Program-made: the position numbers and the translations under genes
Source: Akkermansia sp.
Lineage (GTDB): Bacteria > Verrucomicrobiota > Verrucomicrobiia > Verrucomicrobiales > Akkermansiaceae
DNA: 57,827 bases
Assembly (NCBI GenBank): GCA_017472085.1
Contig: JAFUQZ010000051.1
Span: 1 to 57,827 of the forward strand
Direction of reading: 5' to 3'
In this document: positions 8,856 through 17,663 of the stretch, piece by piece
Layout of the letters: every line of letters starts with the position of its first letter
How positions within the stretch are numbered: position 1 is the first letter of the stretch
Notes under the pieces: generated by a model
Told to the model about the DNA's origin: nothing
The model's database searches: none
What the model saw: the letters and a program-made list of their open reading frames with translations, nothing else

Positions 8856-9821
8856 TCAGGATCTGTATATATCGTTGAGCATGTGGATGCGATCCACGTC
8901 GAAATAATTATTGATGCCGAGGTTCCGGTATATCTCCAGCGTGGCGCGGGAGCGGTTGAGGGTATAGAAATGGATGCCGTCCACATCCGCATCCAGCAGC
9001 TCGCCGCACTGGTTACTGGCGTAGTTGATACCGATGCGCTCAATGGATTGCTTATCACCGCCGGCACGAAGCATGGCCTTGAGCAGACGAGCGGGGAAAT
9101 TGGTTCCGGCAGACAGTTCAGCCATGCGATTCATGCCGGAAATGGTGGTCACCGGCATGATTCCGGCGATAATCGGCACGTCAATACCCATGAGTCGGCA
9201 TCTGTCGCGATAATCAAAGAAAGCGTGATTGTCGAAAAAGAGCTGCGTGCAGATGTAGTCCGCGCCCTCATCCAGTTTAGCTTTCAGATAGTCCATCTCT
9301 TTGAGCCGGTTGCGAGAGTCGGGATGTCCCTCCGGGAATCCGGCAACTCCGATGGTCAGACGGAAAGGCAGGCGCTGGCGCTCCTCCCAGGAACGAATGA
9401 AGCGAACGAGCTCCGATGCATGGTGGAATGCCTCGCGGGTCAATGCAGCCGGGGCATTGCGGGGAGGGTCTCCGCGCAGCGCCATGATGGCGCGGGCGCC
9501 GGCATTGATGTAGCCATGCAGAATTTCTTCCAATTCTTCCTCGGTATGGCCCACACAGGTAAGGTGAGGCACGGTGGGAATGCCGCGGTTCTGCAGCTCG
9601 GTCACCACCTCGCGGGTAAGTCGGCGGGAACCGCCCCCTGCCCCGTAGGTGACACTCACGAAACCGGGGCGAAAATCCTGCAACTCCAGAATCGTGTTGG
9701 TCAGCGACCGAGCACCTTCCGGCGTCTTGGGAGGGAAGAACTCGAACGAGAAACTCGGGATATGCCCGAACAAGGCTCTGGACGAAGCTGCGCACATAGT
9801 TTTGTCAGAAGATGTAATCAC
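8856..9821 (-). CDS. metF: 5,10-methylenetetrahydrofolate reductase
   Basis: A 321-residue flavoprotein of the MetF family. It reduces 5,10-methylene-THF to 5-methyl-THF, the methyl donor for methionine synthesis. Key signs are the N-terminal FSFEFFPPKT motif (~24-33), MALRGDPP, and the DGADYICTQLFFD-type motif (here DEGADYICTQLFFDN). Length matches bacterial MetF. The start codon overlaps the stop of the upstream membrane protein by four bases, which supports this start and translational coupling. Confidence 0.95.
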   Translation of the reverse strand: MITSSDKTMCAASSRALFGHIPSFSFEFFPPKTPEGARSLTNTILELQDFRPGFVSVTYGAGGGSRRLTREVVTELQNRGIPTVPHLTCVGHTEEELEEILHGYINAGARAIMALRGDPPRNAPAALTREAFHHASELVRFIRSWEERQRLPFRLTIGVAGFPEGHPDSRNRLKEMDYLKAKLDEGADYICTQLFFDNHAFFDYRDRCRLMGIDVPIIAGIMPVTTISGMNRMAELSAGTNFPARLLKAMLRAGGDKQSIERIGINYASNQCGELLDADVDGIHFYTLNRSRATLEIYRNLGINNYFDVDRIHMLNDIYRS

Positions 9822-10576
9822 TCTATGGGAGTGAGCGTTGCCTCCACCTCCGGGAGCTGATTTGCAGCGGGCTGCTGCGGCTCCGGCTGCTGATCCGGAT
9901 TGCCAAAATTACCCACATCCTGCAAGCGCAGCTGTTTGCTGCTCTCAAAGGGGGAAATGATTACCTCATCGCCCTCGCGGGGTGACGGAATCTCCACCCC
10001 GGGCATCGATGCTCCGAAATCTGCCTGCTTAATGGTGGCGCTGAACTGACCGGACTGCTCATCCTTACCGTCAACTACGGCCTCGCAGATGAGTTTTCCT
10101 TCACGACGCACGGCCACTTCCAGCCCCTCGGTGATGGGCGTATCTGCCTGCGGCAGGAAAAGCAACACGTTCCACTCCGCATCAAATCCTTTCACGAGGC
10201 CCAGCACGATGGGCTGCTGTTCTTCCTCGCGGGCAGCCTGCGCAGCGGCCTGAGCTTCGCGTTCTTCCTGTTTCCGCTTGGCAGAGGCAATGACGCTGAT
10301 TTCTTCTGCCTCGTTGAGAGCCTGCTCCCGCTGGCGCTCGCTCTCCTCCGCAGCTTCGCGGGCATCTTTCACCTCCTGGGTATCCGCCTCGGGAGCCAGC
10401 TGCTCCATGCGCAGGCGGTGGTCATATTCGCGCTGCTCGTATTCCTTGCTCTTCATCGTGGTCTGGTAGACATTGTAACGCTCCTGCTGAGCCGGCAGAA
10501 GCACCGTCACAGCATAGAACATCAGGCCTACCGTCAGGCAGAAAAGCACCAGAATCGTCACGCGAAAACCATTCAT
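9818..10576 (-). CDS. Membrane-anchored coiled-coil protein, function unknown
   Basis: 252 residues from the ATG at 10576; a longer reading frame upstream is unlikely because a promoter lies there. One N-terminal membrane helix (~4-25) is followed by a long charged coiled coil (~33-120, rich in Glu/Gln/Arg/Ala), a small beta-type domain (~125-215) and a Pro/Gln-rich tail. No family is recognised. It leads the metF operon and overlaps metF by four bases. A cell-envelope structural role is a guess. Confidence 0.65.
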   Translation of the reverse strand: MNGFRVTILVLFCLTVGLMFYAVTVLLPAQQERYNVYQTTMKSKEYEQREYDHRLRMEQLAPEADTQEVKDAREAAEESERQREQALNEAEEISVIASAKRKQEEREAQAAAQAAREEEQQPIVLGLVKGFDAEWNVLLFLPQADTPITEGLEVAVRREGKLICEAVVDGKDEQSGQFSATIKQADFGASMPGVEIPSPREGDEVIISPFESSKQLRLQDVGNFGNPDQQPEPQQPAANQLPEVEATLTPIE

Positions 10577-10583
10577 GTGTGCA

Positions 10584-10611
10584 AGTATAGCAAAAACGAA
10601 TGTGCATTCAA
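10584..10611 (-). promoter_or_regulatory. Promoter of the metF operon; leaderless start
   Basis: On the minus strand TTGAAT, 16 bases, TATACT. The -10 box ends 8 bases before the ATG at 10576, so transcription should begin at or next to the start codon. Confidence 0.6.
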
Positions 10612-10665
10612 GCAAAGAATCTGTCACAAATGCAGCAGTTTTTGACCAACAGCCTCGATTTACTC

Positions 10666-10694
10666 TTGCAAATCGGCGTCCGCGCCTATATAAC
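10666..10694 (+). promoter_or_regulatory. Promoter of pgsA
   Basis: TTGCAA, 17 bases, TATAAC. The -10 box ends 13 bases before the ATG at 10707, giving a leader of about 6 bases. It faces away from the metF-operon promoter. Confidence 0.6.
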
Positions 10695-10706
10695 TCTTGT
10701 ATAGAC

Positions 10707-11330
10707 ATGATGAACCTGCCGAATATCCTCACTCTCTGCCGTATCGCTCTGGTCGTACTCTATACTGCCGTCCTGGCGGTGGATGGGGTGCCGCATGAGG
10801 GCGTCAACACGGTGACAGGCGGCTGGTTCAGCCCCATTTCCGTCACGGCATGCATTGCGCTCTGGGCGTTTGTCGTGGCTGCCATCACGGATTTTCTGGA
10901 TGGTTATCTTGCCCGTAAATACAATCTGGTCACAGACTTCGGCAAGTTGATGGATCCTCTGGCGGACAAGATTCTGGTCTGTGCAGCGTTCATCTATCTG
11001 ACCTATGTGGACATGTGCCCGTTCTGGGTCACCATCATCATTATTTTCCGGGAATTTCTGGTCACGGGCCTGCGACAGCTGGCTGTGACCAAAGGCTGTG
11101 TGATTGCCGCAGACTGGTGCGGCAAATGGAAAACCGGGGCTCAGCTGGGCTTCTGCATCGCCTGCATGGTGCCGCTGGCATACGGCGGCAACCTGCCGGA
11201 GCCGCTCTGCTCCATGAGCATCGGCCTCGGCGGCGAACTGACCCGCGGTATTTTCCTGTGGCTGAGCGTTCTGCTGACCGCCGGCAGCGGTATCAACTAC
11301 TGCATTCAGGGCCGACGTTTCCTCTCCTGA
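10707..11330 (+). CDS. pgsA: CDP-diacylglycerol-glycerol-3-phosphate 3-phosphatidyltransferase
   Basis: 207 residues from the first of two adjacent ATGs (MMNLPNILTLCRI); the second ATG at 10710 is equally possible. It is an integral membrane CDP-alcohol phosphatidyltransferase with the full signature D62-x2-D65-G-x2-A-R-x8-G-x3-D83-x3-D87. It makes phosphatidylglycerol phosphate from CDP-diacylglycerol and glycerol 3-phosphate, the committed step to phosphatidylglycerol. A promoter just upstream excludes the longer in-frame extension. About four to five membrane helices are visible. Confidence 0.92.
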   Translation: MMNLPNILTLCRIALVVLYTAVLAVDGVPHEGVNTVTGGWFSPISVTACIALWAFVVAAITDFLDGYLARKYNLVTDFGKLMDPLADKILVCAAFIYLTYVDMCPFWVTIIIIFREFLVTGLRQLAVTKGCVIAADWCGKWKTGAQLGFCIACMVPLAYGGNLPEPLCSMSIGLGGELTRGIFLWLSVLLTAGSGINYCIQGRRFLS

Positions 11331-11549
11331 CACCCCTCACGCAGATACTTTCCCTTGACGCTGAGCGTAATTCCCGATTTACCCCGCGAGCAAATCGAGC
11401 GAACTTTCTTTCGTCCCTGTGATTCCGCAATCGGGATCCTAAAAAACTCGACAAAGTCAATTCTGCTGTTTTTGCGCGTCCATTGTTCCAAACCGGCGTC
11501 GTTTTTTCGAGCTGAATCTATTTTTACTCCGCTTTTCATCAAAAAAAAG

Positions 11550-11579
11550 TTGCGGATTCCGCTCTTCCGGGGATATACT
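11550..11579 (+). promoter_or_regulatory. Promoter of the DUF2157 gene
   Basis: TTGCGG, 18 bases, TATACT, ending 26 bases before the ATG at 11606. The gene-free stretch 11331-11605 shows nothing else clear. Confidence 0.6.
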
Positions 11580-11605
11580 GTAGTAACGAGCGTCACGAAA
11601 CACGT

Positions 11606-12736
11606 ATGAAACTCAGGGATATTGAACAGATGCAGAGCGCCGGGCTCATTTCTGCCGAACAGGCGGCGGCCATAGCGGAGCATTTCAGACTCAACGGCAA
11701 CCGCATGCAGAAATGGCTGCTCTTCTGCGTCTCCTCTCTGGCCGGAGCCCTCATTCTGGCCGGCATCATCATGCTTATTTCTGCCAACTGGGAATTCATC
11801 CCGCCTGCGGCAAAGATGGGAACCGGCATCGCGCTGATGGTGGGGTTCTGGGCAGCGTATGGCTTTCTGCGGGAAAAGATGCCGATGCTGGCAGAAACCA
11901 TGGGGTTGCTGGGCGGCGGCATGTGGCTGGCCAACATTGCACTCTACGGGCAGATTTTTCAGCTTCAGAATCCCTTTGTGGAGGGCTGTGCCCTTTTCTT
12001 CAGCGGCATTGTGCTGCTGCCCTTTCTCGCAAAACAGCGCCTGCTCATTGCGGCGGTCATCATCACCTCTTTCGTCCTGCTGATAGCAGCGCAACAAAGC
12101 AATCACAGCCCACTGCATCTGCCCATCACCTCAGATGAACTGCTCACCTGCCTGTTCCTGCTGGGGACATTCTGGTGGGTTTTCAGCGAGTTCTGCCGCA
12201 GTTCTGACGGGGCAGCCAAAGCATACGCCTGGACATGCATCCCCCTCTCCCTGCTTGCCGTCTGCACCACCCAGGGGCTTATTCTGTATGGCGATGTCCA
12301 TAACCTTGCCGACAGAATCATCGGCTACAGCGTCCCGGGAGCAGCGCTTCTTCTCCTGCTGGTGTTCAAGCCCAAAGCGGCCGATTGGCTGCCCTGGATT
12401 CCCTTTGCCCTCCTGACGGTCGGCATCATTCCCGCAGCGCAGGCATTCGATGAAGCGCACTACGAGCTGCCCCGCATCATCTACTGTTTCCTCTATGCCC
12501 TGCTCTGGATATGGAACGGATGCAGCGCCGGGCGAATTGACTGGATTAACTACGGCACTCTTCTGGTCTGCTTCACCGGCATCGGCCTGATGGCCAACAT
12601 CATGCAATCACTCACCCAATCCGGTTTTGTGCTCATCATCATGGGCTTCATCATGCTGGGCTCTGCCATCCTCCTGGAGCAACAGCGCCGCCGCCTCATC
12701 CGCAGCATCAAATCCACCCCCGCCGAACAGAACTGA
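11606..12736 (+). CDS. DUF2157 domain membrane protein
   Basis: A 376-residue protein. A helical cytoplasmic head (~1-32, LRDIEQMQSAGLISAEQAAAIAE) precedes about ten membrane helices. Head and first helices, with LISANWEFIP and AKMGTGIALM, match DUF2157, a family of unknown function often next to a GDYXXLXY protein. The next gene, 14 bases downstream, fits that partner, so the two likely act together in the inner membrane. Function unknown. Confidence 0.8.
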   Translation: MKLRDIEQMQSAGLISAEQAAAIAEHFRLNGNRMQKWLLFCVSSLAGALILAGIIMLISANWEFIPPAAKMGTGIALMVGFWAAYGFLREKMPMLAETMGLLGGGMWLANIALYGQIFQLQNPFVEGCALFFSGIVLLPFLAKQRLLIAAVIITSFVLLIAAQQSNHSPLHLPITSDELLTCLFLLGTFWWVFSEFCRSSDGAAKAYAWTCIPLSLLAVCTTQGLILYGDVHNLADRIIGYSVPGAALLLLLVFKPKAADWLPWIPFALLTVGIIPAAQAFDEAHYELPRIIYCFLYALLWIWNGCSAGRIDWINYGTLLVCFTGIGLMANIMQSLTQSGFVLIIMGFIMLGSAILLEQQRRRLIRSIKSTPAEQN

Positions 12737-12750
12737 CCCCCACCCCGGAT

Positions 12751-13551
12751 ATGAAAAAACTTCTTTCCCATCTTGTTTATATTGTGGTGGCAGCCCAACC
12801 CCTCTGGCTGGCATGGAACTATCATGCTCGCAGCGAAGAGCTCGCCACATCCCCCCGCATCCGCATTGCAGCCAGAACTTACGACCCTCGCGATTTCGCG
12901 CGGGGCTACTATCAGTCGCTGGACACTTCCGTGCACCTGAGCGGGTCCCGGGCTTCCACTCTCTTCGGGGCCTCCGTCAATCAGAGCCAATTAACGGAGC
13001 GACTTCTGAACATCGCCCGAGGCACTTCGGAGGAATACACCCATGAGCTGGCGGAAAGCTTCTCGCCGCCCACCTCTCATTCCTCCACCGCAAAGGAACT
13101 GCCGGTGATGCTGTACGAGGAGTTCCCGCTGAGCACCTTCTGGGAAAAACAAGCCTCCGGGCTCCGGGAAATAGGCCGGATAGAACTGCCCGACAGCCCG
13201 GAAGATACGGTTGCGGGCGAGGAAGTCCGCGTGCCCATGACAGCCCGGTGGCGCATGAGTTACAGCACGAATGAGGAAACAAAGACAACAAAAGTAACCG
13301 TCGAGCTTCTTCTCCGGTTCCCCGGACTGCGCGACCTGCGTTATTACTATCCCGAGGCCACCGGCGATTTCTTCACCCTTCTCCGCCAAAAGGAGATTCA
13401 ATCCCCCATTGCCATCACAGCCGATTTACTCATTCGCCCGACCGCCGCCATCATCCCCACGCAGTTATACCTGAACGGCATTCCCTACAACGAAGCCACC
13501 GAATTGCTCAAGCAGAACCAATTCCCCTTCCGGCAATCGGCAACGCCTTAA
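12751..13551 (+). CDS. GDYXXLXY-type exported/membrane-anchored protein
   Basis: 266 residues with an N-terminal hydrophobic segment (~4-22, signal anchor or signal peptide) followed by a periplasmic domain. The stretch RDFARGYYQSLDT near 47-59 is a degenerate form of the GDYxxLxY motif of this family, and the gene directly follows a DUF2157 gene as is usual. The assignment rests partly on context. The stop codon lies inside a 29-base repeat (13544-13572) also found at the end of the xerD-like gene. Function unknown. Confidence 0.65.
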   Translation: MKKLLSHLVYIVVAAQPLWLAWNYHARSEELATSPRIRIAARTYDPRDFARGYYQSLDTSVHLSGSRASTLFGASVNQSQLTERLLNIARGTSEEYTHELAESFSPPTSHSSTAKELPVMLYEEFPLSTFWEKQASGLREIGRIELPDSPEDTVAGEEVRVPMTARWRMSYSTNEETKTTKVTVELLLRFPGLRDLRYYYPEATGDFFTLLRQKEIQSPIAITADLLIRPTAAIIPTQLYLNGIPYNEATELLKQNQFPFRQSATP

Positions 13552-13572
13552 TCTGCCCGCCTGCCGCGCGGG
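13544..13572. repeat. 29-bp dispersed repeat, copy at 13.5 kb
   Basis: Matches 26351-26379 with one mismatch. Its TTAA core gives a TAA stop on either strand: here it ends the plus-strand gene, at 26.35 kb it ends a minus-strand gene. CCCGC/GCGGG forms a hairpin, and AATTTCAC follows at 13581-13588, the spacer motif of the hairpin array at 26.2 kb. Confidence 0.75.
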
Positions 13573-13603
13573 GCGCGACTAATTTCACTCCATTCGGGCA
13601 AAA

Positions 13604-14908
13604 TCACCTATCAGGCGACAGAGCCTCTCGGATGAGGCGGATTTTTTCCTCATTACCTTCCCGGATGACCATCTCGAGCACGGAAGAGCCATCTGAGCCC
13701 CTTGCATTCGGATTGGCACCTAACTCCAACAGCTTGCGAATAACGCGGGGGGAACGTTCGGCGGCCATCCACAGGATAGTATCTTTATAGGGAGTGATAT
13801 CAGCACCGTTCTCCAGCAAAACCAGCATGGTTGAGGAGCATTCCAGCGCCTCCATAAGCGGTGAAATTTCCTCTCCGGCACCGTAGCATGGCTTCCCCTT
13901 GGCATTAGGATCAGCCCCGGCTTCCAACATGCGGAAAACGGTTTCCGCCATGCAACGGCGCGCTGCCAGATGCAGCGGTGTTGTCCCGAATTCCTGACAA
14001 CCGGTAGCATCTGCCCCGGCTTCCAGCAACAAACGGACACACTCAATCATCTGCCGGTAGTGAACACGCGGATAAGCTCCCGTCCGCCATTCCAGCGCAT
14101 AATGAAGAGCCCCCGACTCTCCGGAAGTACCAGTGTTCACCTTTGCCCCTGCCTCCAGCAGCAGCCGGAGGAGCTCCGGACTCCCGTACGATGCAGCCAG
14201 CATCAGGGGAGTAACCCCCGGTTTCAGCTCAGCATTAACATCTGCCCCGGCTTTTACCAATCGCTCCGCACACACCGGACAGCCCCCGGAAATAGCCTCC
14301 TCCAAAGTGGCATGGCGTGTACAAACCGGCCCATCTTCCGACTCCGGGTAACAAATGGGTTCCGGGATACGGCAAGCCTCATGCAGCATGCGGATGCACT
14401 CCGGATTTTTACTGCGCAAGGCACATGTATACGGGCTTTCATGCCGGCAATCCTCCGGTTTGAATCCGGCTTCCAGCAGAATCCTCACGCATTCCGTATG
14501 TCCACCCTCCGCCGCCAGACACAGGGGAGAATCCAGCTTTTCCGGGCAAGAGCTTTGCCAATCCGGTCCATCCGTTACTATCAGGTAACGCAGAGCCGCC
14601 GGATAACCATGCGCCGCAGCAAAAGCCAACAGTGAGTAGTCCTGTATCAACCCGGCATGGTCAGCGTTCTCCCATGTGATGTATTCCCGCAGCAAGCGGC
14701 AGACCTCCTTACCGTCATTCCGGGCTTCCGCGCGCGCCAATGCCTCATCCAGATACTCCAGCGGCGGCTCTTTTTCATCCACCCACCCGGGCACCACCTC
14801 CGACTGAGCGGCCGGGACTTCCGCAGACCGCTGCGGCTCTTCCCCACACCCCGCCAGCAGGCACCCCCCCGCCGTGAGCGCAACGGTCATGATTCCGAAT
14901 CTTTTCAT
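13604..14908 (-). CDS. Ankyrin-repeat lipoprotein
   Basis: 434 residues from the ATG at 14908; an upstream GTG at 14923 is less likely. A lipoprotein signal peptide ends in LLAGC (Cys21), so the mature protein should be membrane-tethered, facing periplasm or surface. About nine ankyrin-type repeats follow, e.g. SPLCLAAEGGHTECVRILLE and TPLMLAASYGSPELLRLLLE. It ends the accessory ankyrin/dispanin run and lies 11 bases after the preceding ankyrin gene. Ankyrin arrays bind proteins; the partner is unknown. Many repeats carry extra Cys residues, fitting an exported protein that could form disulphides. Confidence 0.85.
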   Translation of the reverse strand: MKRFGIMTVALTAGGCLLAGCGEEPQRSAEVPAAQSEVVPGWVDEKEPPLEYLDEALARAEARNDGKEVCRLLREYITWENADHAGLIQDYSLLAFAAAHGYPAALRYLIVTDGPDWQSSCPEKLDSPLCLAAEGGHTECVRILLEAGFKPEDCRHESPYTCALRSKNPECIRMLHEACRIPEPICYPESEDGPVCTRHATLEEAISGGCPVCAERLVKAGADVNAELKPGVTPLMLAASYGSPELLRLLLEAGAKVNTGTSGESGALHYALEWRTGAYPRVHYRQMIECVRLLLEAGADATGCQEFGTTPLHLAARRCMAETVFRMLEAGADPNAKGKPCYGAGEEISPLMEALECSSTMLVLLENGADITPYKDTILWMAAERSPRVIRKLLELGANPNARGSDGSSVLEMVIREGNEEKIRLIREALSPDR

Positions 14909-14919
14909 ACCGTACAAAG

Positions 14920-16242
14920 TCACTTTTGGATATTCTCCAACAGACGGACAATTTTTGTTTTTCCGAACTGTCGGGCATAATCAAGAGCCGTCTTCCCTGC
15001 ATGACTCTTCAGGTGAGGATTTGCCCCCTTGCTCAGGAGTTTCTCCACCATGAACAAATTCCCGAAAACACATGCCTGATGCAGCGGCGGCATGGCGTTC
15101 TCCGGATTCAGCTCTGCCCCGGCTTCCAGCAACGCCTCCGCTACGTCCCGGTACAACGAGCCGAGCATCAGGTGATTCAAGGGTGTTCTATCATGCCGCG
15201 CCGTGGCATTCACATCCGCCCCGTGCCGAACCAGCAGCCGCACCATCTCCGGGGTGCGAGCATAAAACAGCGGAGTCTGTTCCCACTCATCCTTCGCACC
15301 CACATTCGCACCGCTTTCCAGCAGCAGCTGTGTCATGTCGACGGATTTCGACAAATGCAACGGGGTCTTTCGTCCGTATGAATTCTCTAATACCGAGGTC
15401 ACGTCAGCTCCGCGATTTTTCATTATCCGCACCGCAGGAACATCATCCTTGTCCAGAAAATGAAGTAAAAGATCAGCATCCTCGCCATGATTCAGAAACA
15501 ATTCCGCCCCATAGAAATCCCGCCCCATCACCCCATACATGCGCAGGAGACGGACGGGAGTCATGCCCTCCTCATTCTTTGCCTGTCGGTCAGCCCCGGC
15601 TGCCAATAAGAGAGGAATGACCTCGTAAGCCTGATGTTGTGCAGCCAGATGCAGCGGCGTATTGCCTTCCTTATTGCGGGCATTCGGAGAAAGCCCGGCT
15701 TCCAGCAGCATCCTTATCAACTGCAGACGATTCTTATCCTGGCCAGGGAGCGTATCCCCCCCTGCTGCCTCCTGCCCACAGGCATAATGCAGCAGGGTAT
15801 TCACCGCAGTATCCACGGTGTTAACATCCGCTCCGGACTGCTGTAGCAGCAGGCAGGCAACATTCTCATGCCCATAGTGGCACACGACTCTGAGCAATGC
15901 GTTCACATCGTCCGTAGTTGGTTTCTTTTCCAGCACCAGGCGGACGGAATCAACCGCACCGAGGATACACAAATGCCGCAGAACAGAGCACCCCCATTCT
16001 GTAACAGCATTCACATCCGCCCCCAGTTCAATGAAACGCCGTGCTTCTTCCGGATAATCTGCCAGGTGCAGAGCCGTGAACCCGCCCACATCCCGAGCAT
16101 TCACTTTTGCCTCGCCCCTCAGAGCCGCCTGCCACTGTGCATCATCGCACCAATCGAACTCAGCTTCCCCCTGTACGGGCACGACGGACAGCCCGAGCAA
16201 CAGTATCGCCGCAATCAGAAAATTCTCTTTCATCATTTTCAT
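14920..16242 (-). CDS. Secreted ankyrin-repeat protein
   Basis: 440 residues. A Sec signal peptide (MKMMKENFLIAAILLLGLSVVPVQG, cleavage near residue 25) is followed by about eleven ankyrin repeats to the C-terminus, such as TPLHLAAQHQAYEVIPLLL and TPLFYARTPEMVRLLVRHGA. No other domain is visible. It is paired with the lipoprotein ankyrin gene downstream and with a dispanin-like gene 18 bases upstream. Its likely place is the periplasm or outside; partner unknown. Confidence 0.85.
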   Translation of the reverse strand: MKMMKENFLIAAILLLGLSVVPVQGEAEFDWCDDAQWQAALRGEAKVNARDVGGFTALHLADYPEEARRFIELGADVNAVTEWGCSVLRHLCILGAVDSVRLVLEKKPTTDDVNALLRVVCHYGHENVACLLLQQSGADVNTVDTAVNTLLHYACGQEAAGGDTLPGQDKNRLQLIRMLLEAGLSPNARNKEGNTPLHLAAQHQAYEVIPLLLAAGADRQAKNEEGMTPVRLLRMYGVMGRDFYGAELFLNHGEDADLLLHFLDKDDVPAVRIMKNRGADVTSVLENSYGRKTPLHLSKSVDMTQLLLESGANVGAKDEWEQTPLFYARTPEMVRLLVRHGADVNATARHDRTPLNHLMLGSLYRDVAEALLEAGAELNPENAMPPLHQACVFGNLFMVEKLLSKGANPHLKSHAGKTALDYARQFGKTKIVRLLENIQK

Positions 16243-16260
16243 AACGTTTCCGTTCCTCTC

Positions 16261-16557
16261 TTATGAACTAAACCCGGGTAATAGCCAGAGTGCATATACG
16301 CACACGGACAGCATTATAACCCGGCTGACACAACCTGCTATAAAAAAGTTACGCGCCAGTTTCGACAATTCTTTTGCCTTTTGCGCATTGCCGGAATAAT
16401 ACGCCTCGTTGATGGATCTGGTCAGCCAGGCAGATACCAGAAAAAATACACAGAGTATCCCCTCCACCGGCAGCAATACCATCAGAATGCACGATGGCAG
16501 GAGATACGTTTTCGGTTTACTGCGGGCAAGCCGACTCGGCTCTCTTCTCTTGTTCAT
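16261..16557 (-). CDS. Small dispanin/CD225-like membrane protein
   Basis: 98 residues with a basic N-terminus, two membrane helices (~20-43 and ~70-92) and between them SINEAYYSGNAQKAKELSKLAR. That segment matches the conserved loop of the CD225/dispanin (IFITM-like) family, where a residue run ending in Tyr-x-Gly-x-x-x-x-A precedes the second helix. Such proteins sit in membranes; bacterial functions are not established. It lies between an ankyrin-dispanin fusion and a secreted ankyrin gene on the same strand. Confidence 0.7.
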   Translation of the reverse strand: MNKRREPSRLARSKPKTYLLPSCILMVLLPVEGILCVFFLVSAWLTRSINEAYYSGNAQKAKELSKLARNFFIAGCVSRVIMLSVCVYALWLLPGFSS

Positions 16558-16577
16558 GAATCCTTGTCAAATGAGTG

Positions 16578-17663
16578 TTAATGAAGCAGCGTTCCTACCA
16601 TTTTTCCGATAAAAACCAAGGCGATGGGAATCCCTACCAGCAGCTTGATTCCCAACAGAAACCAGTACTGAGCGCGGAGACTTCGCGCAGCAGCCTTCTG
16701 CATATCTTCAGAACTGAACACGGCATCATATATCCTGTTATACTGAGCCGCGGTCACGATAAAGCACACCGCAGGCAGCAGCAGCCAGATACCCAACACC
16801 GTCAGCACTTCTACCCTGCCGGAAGAAGAAACAAGCCCCCACATGAACACACCCACCGACAACGCCAGCATGATGAGCGACCTCCGGAACCAAGTCGGCG
16901 GCACAGGCGTACCGTCAAAAATCAGTTTACCTATCTGCAGCCTTCTGTACACCTGCACCAGCCTGTTCTGCCGCCGGTGCAGCATGTTGCCTATCACCAT
17001 GTGCGCATTCTCGAGGGCAAGGTCAGCAGGACTTTTCCCGGCATCATTCAGGATACCGGGATCCGCTCCCGCCTGTAACAGGATTTCCACCGTCTCCTTA
17101 CAGCCATTTTCCGCCGCCACATGCAGCGGCGTATGCCCCAACCCATCCCGTAAATTAATCGGAAACTTCCGGCTGAGAATCAGCAACACCGTGTCAGGAA
17201 CAGCCCGCTTCACCCGTGGCAGAAAATGCAGAGCCGTACAGCCTTCCACATCCCTGTGCAACACATCCGCCCCCGCATCCAACAACAGCTTCACGCACTG
17301 CGGACTGGAGCAGACAAACAGCGGCGTCCGTCCCGCCTTATTGGCCATATTGACATCTGCCCCGGCTGCCAGCAGCATCTCCGCCACAGCATATTCACAA
17401 GACTCTCGATAACACAGCATGTGCAGCGGCGTATGCCCCTCCGCATCCTGCGCGTTGATATTCGGGGCTTCCTGAATCAACTCCCGCAAATCCTCTGCAT
17501 GCTCAAACTCGATCAGAGCAACATGCAGAGGCGTGCTCAGCTCATTGCAATACCCCTTCCGTTCCTCTGCCAGAAACTCCGCAGGACCTTCAAGAAAAGG
17601 CCCGCTCCGCCCGGGGACATTGTGGAACGGTGATGCCAGATAGGGATAAAGTGTCTCTTTCAT
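16578..17663 (-). CDS. Ankyrin-repeat protein fused to a CD225-like membrane domain
   Basis: 361 residues. Residues ~40-230 hold about five ankyrin repeats, e.g. TPLHMLCYRESCEYAVAEML and TPLHVAAENGCKETVEILLQ. Residues ~262-361 hold three hydrophobic helices with the dispanin-type loop AAQYNRIYDAVFSSEDMQKA (~312-331). There is no signal peptide, so the ankyrin part is probably cytoplasmic and held to the membrane by the C-terminal domain. It overlaps the upstream DUF3592 gene by four bases. The fusion physically links the two families that fill this island. Confidence 0.8.
   Translation of the reverse strand: MKETLYPYLASPFHNVPGRSGPFLEGPAEFLAEERKGYCNELSTPLHVALIEFEHAEDLRELIQEAPNINAQDAEGHTPLHMLCYRESCEYAVAEMLLAAGADVNMANKAGRTPLFVCSSPQCVKLLLDAGADVLHRDVEGCTALHFLPRVKRAVPDTVLLILSRKFPINLRDGLGHTPLHVAAENGCKETVEILLQAGADPGILNDAGKSPADLALENAHMVIGNMLHRRQNRLVQVYRRLQIGKLIFDGTPVPPTWFRRSLIMLALSVGVFMWGLVSSSGRVEVLTVLGIWLLLPAVCFIVTAAQYNRIYDAVFSSEDMQKAAARSLRAQYWFLLGIKLLVGIPIALVFIGKMVGTLLH

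Noticed and set aside
8382..9860. 492-codon plus-strand frame opposite metF and its neighbour
   Set aside because: It crosses two well-supported minus-strand genes; the composition is typical of an antisense frame and no motif is visible.
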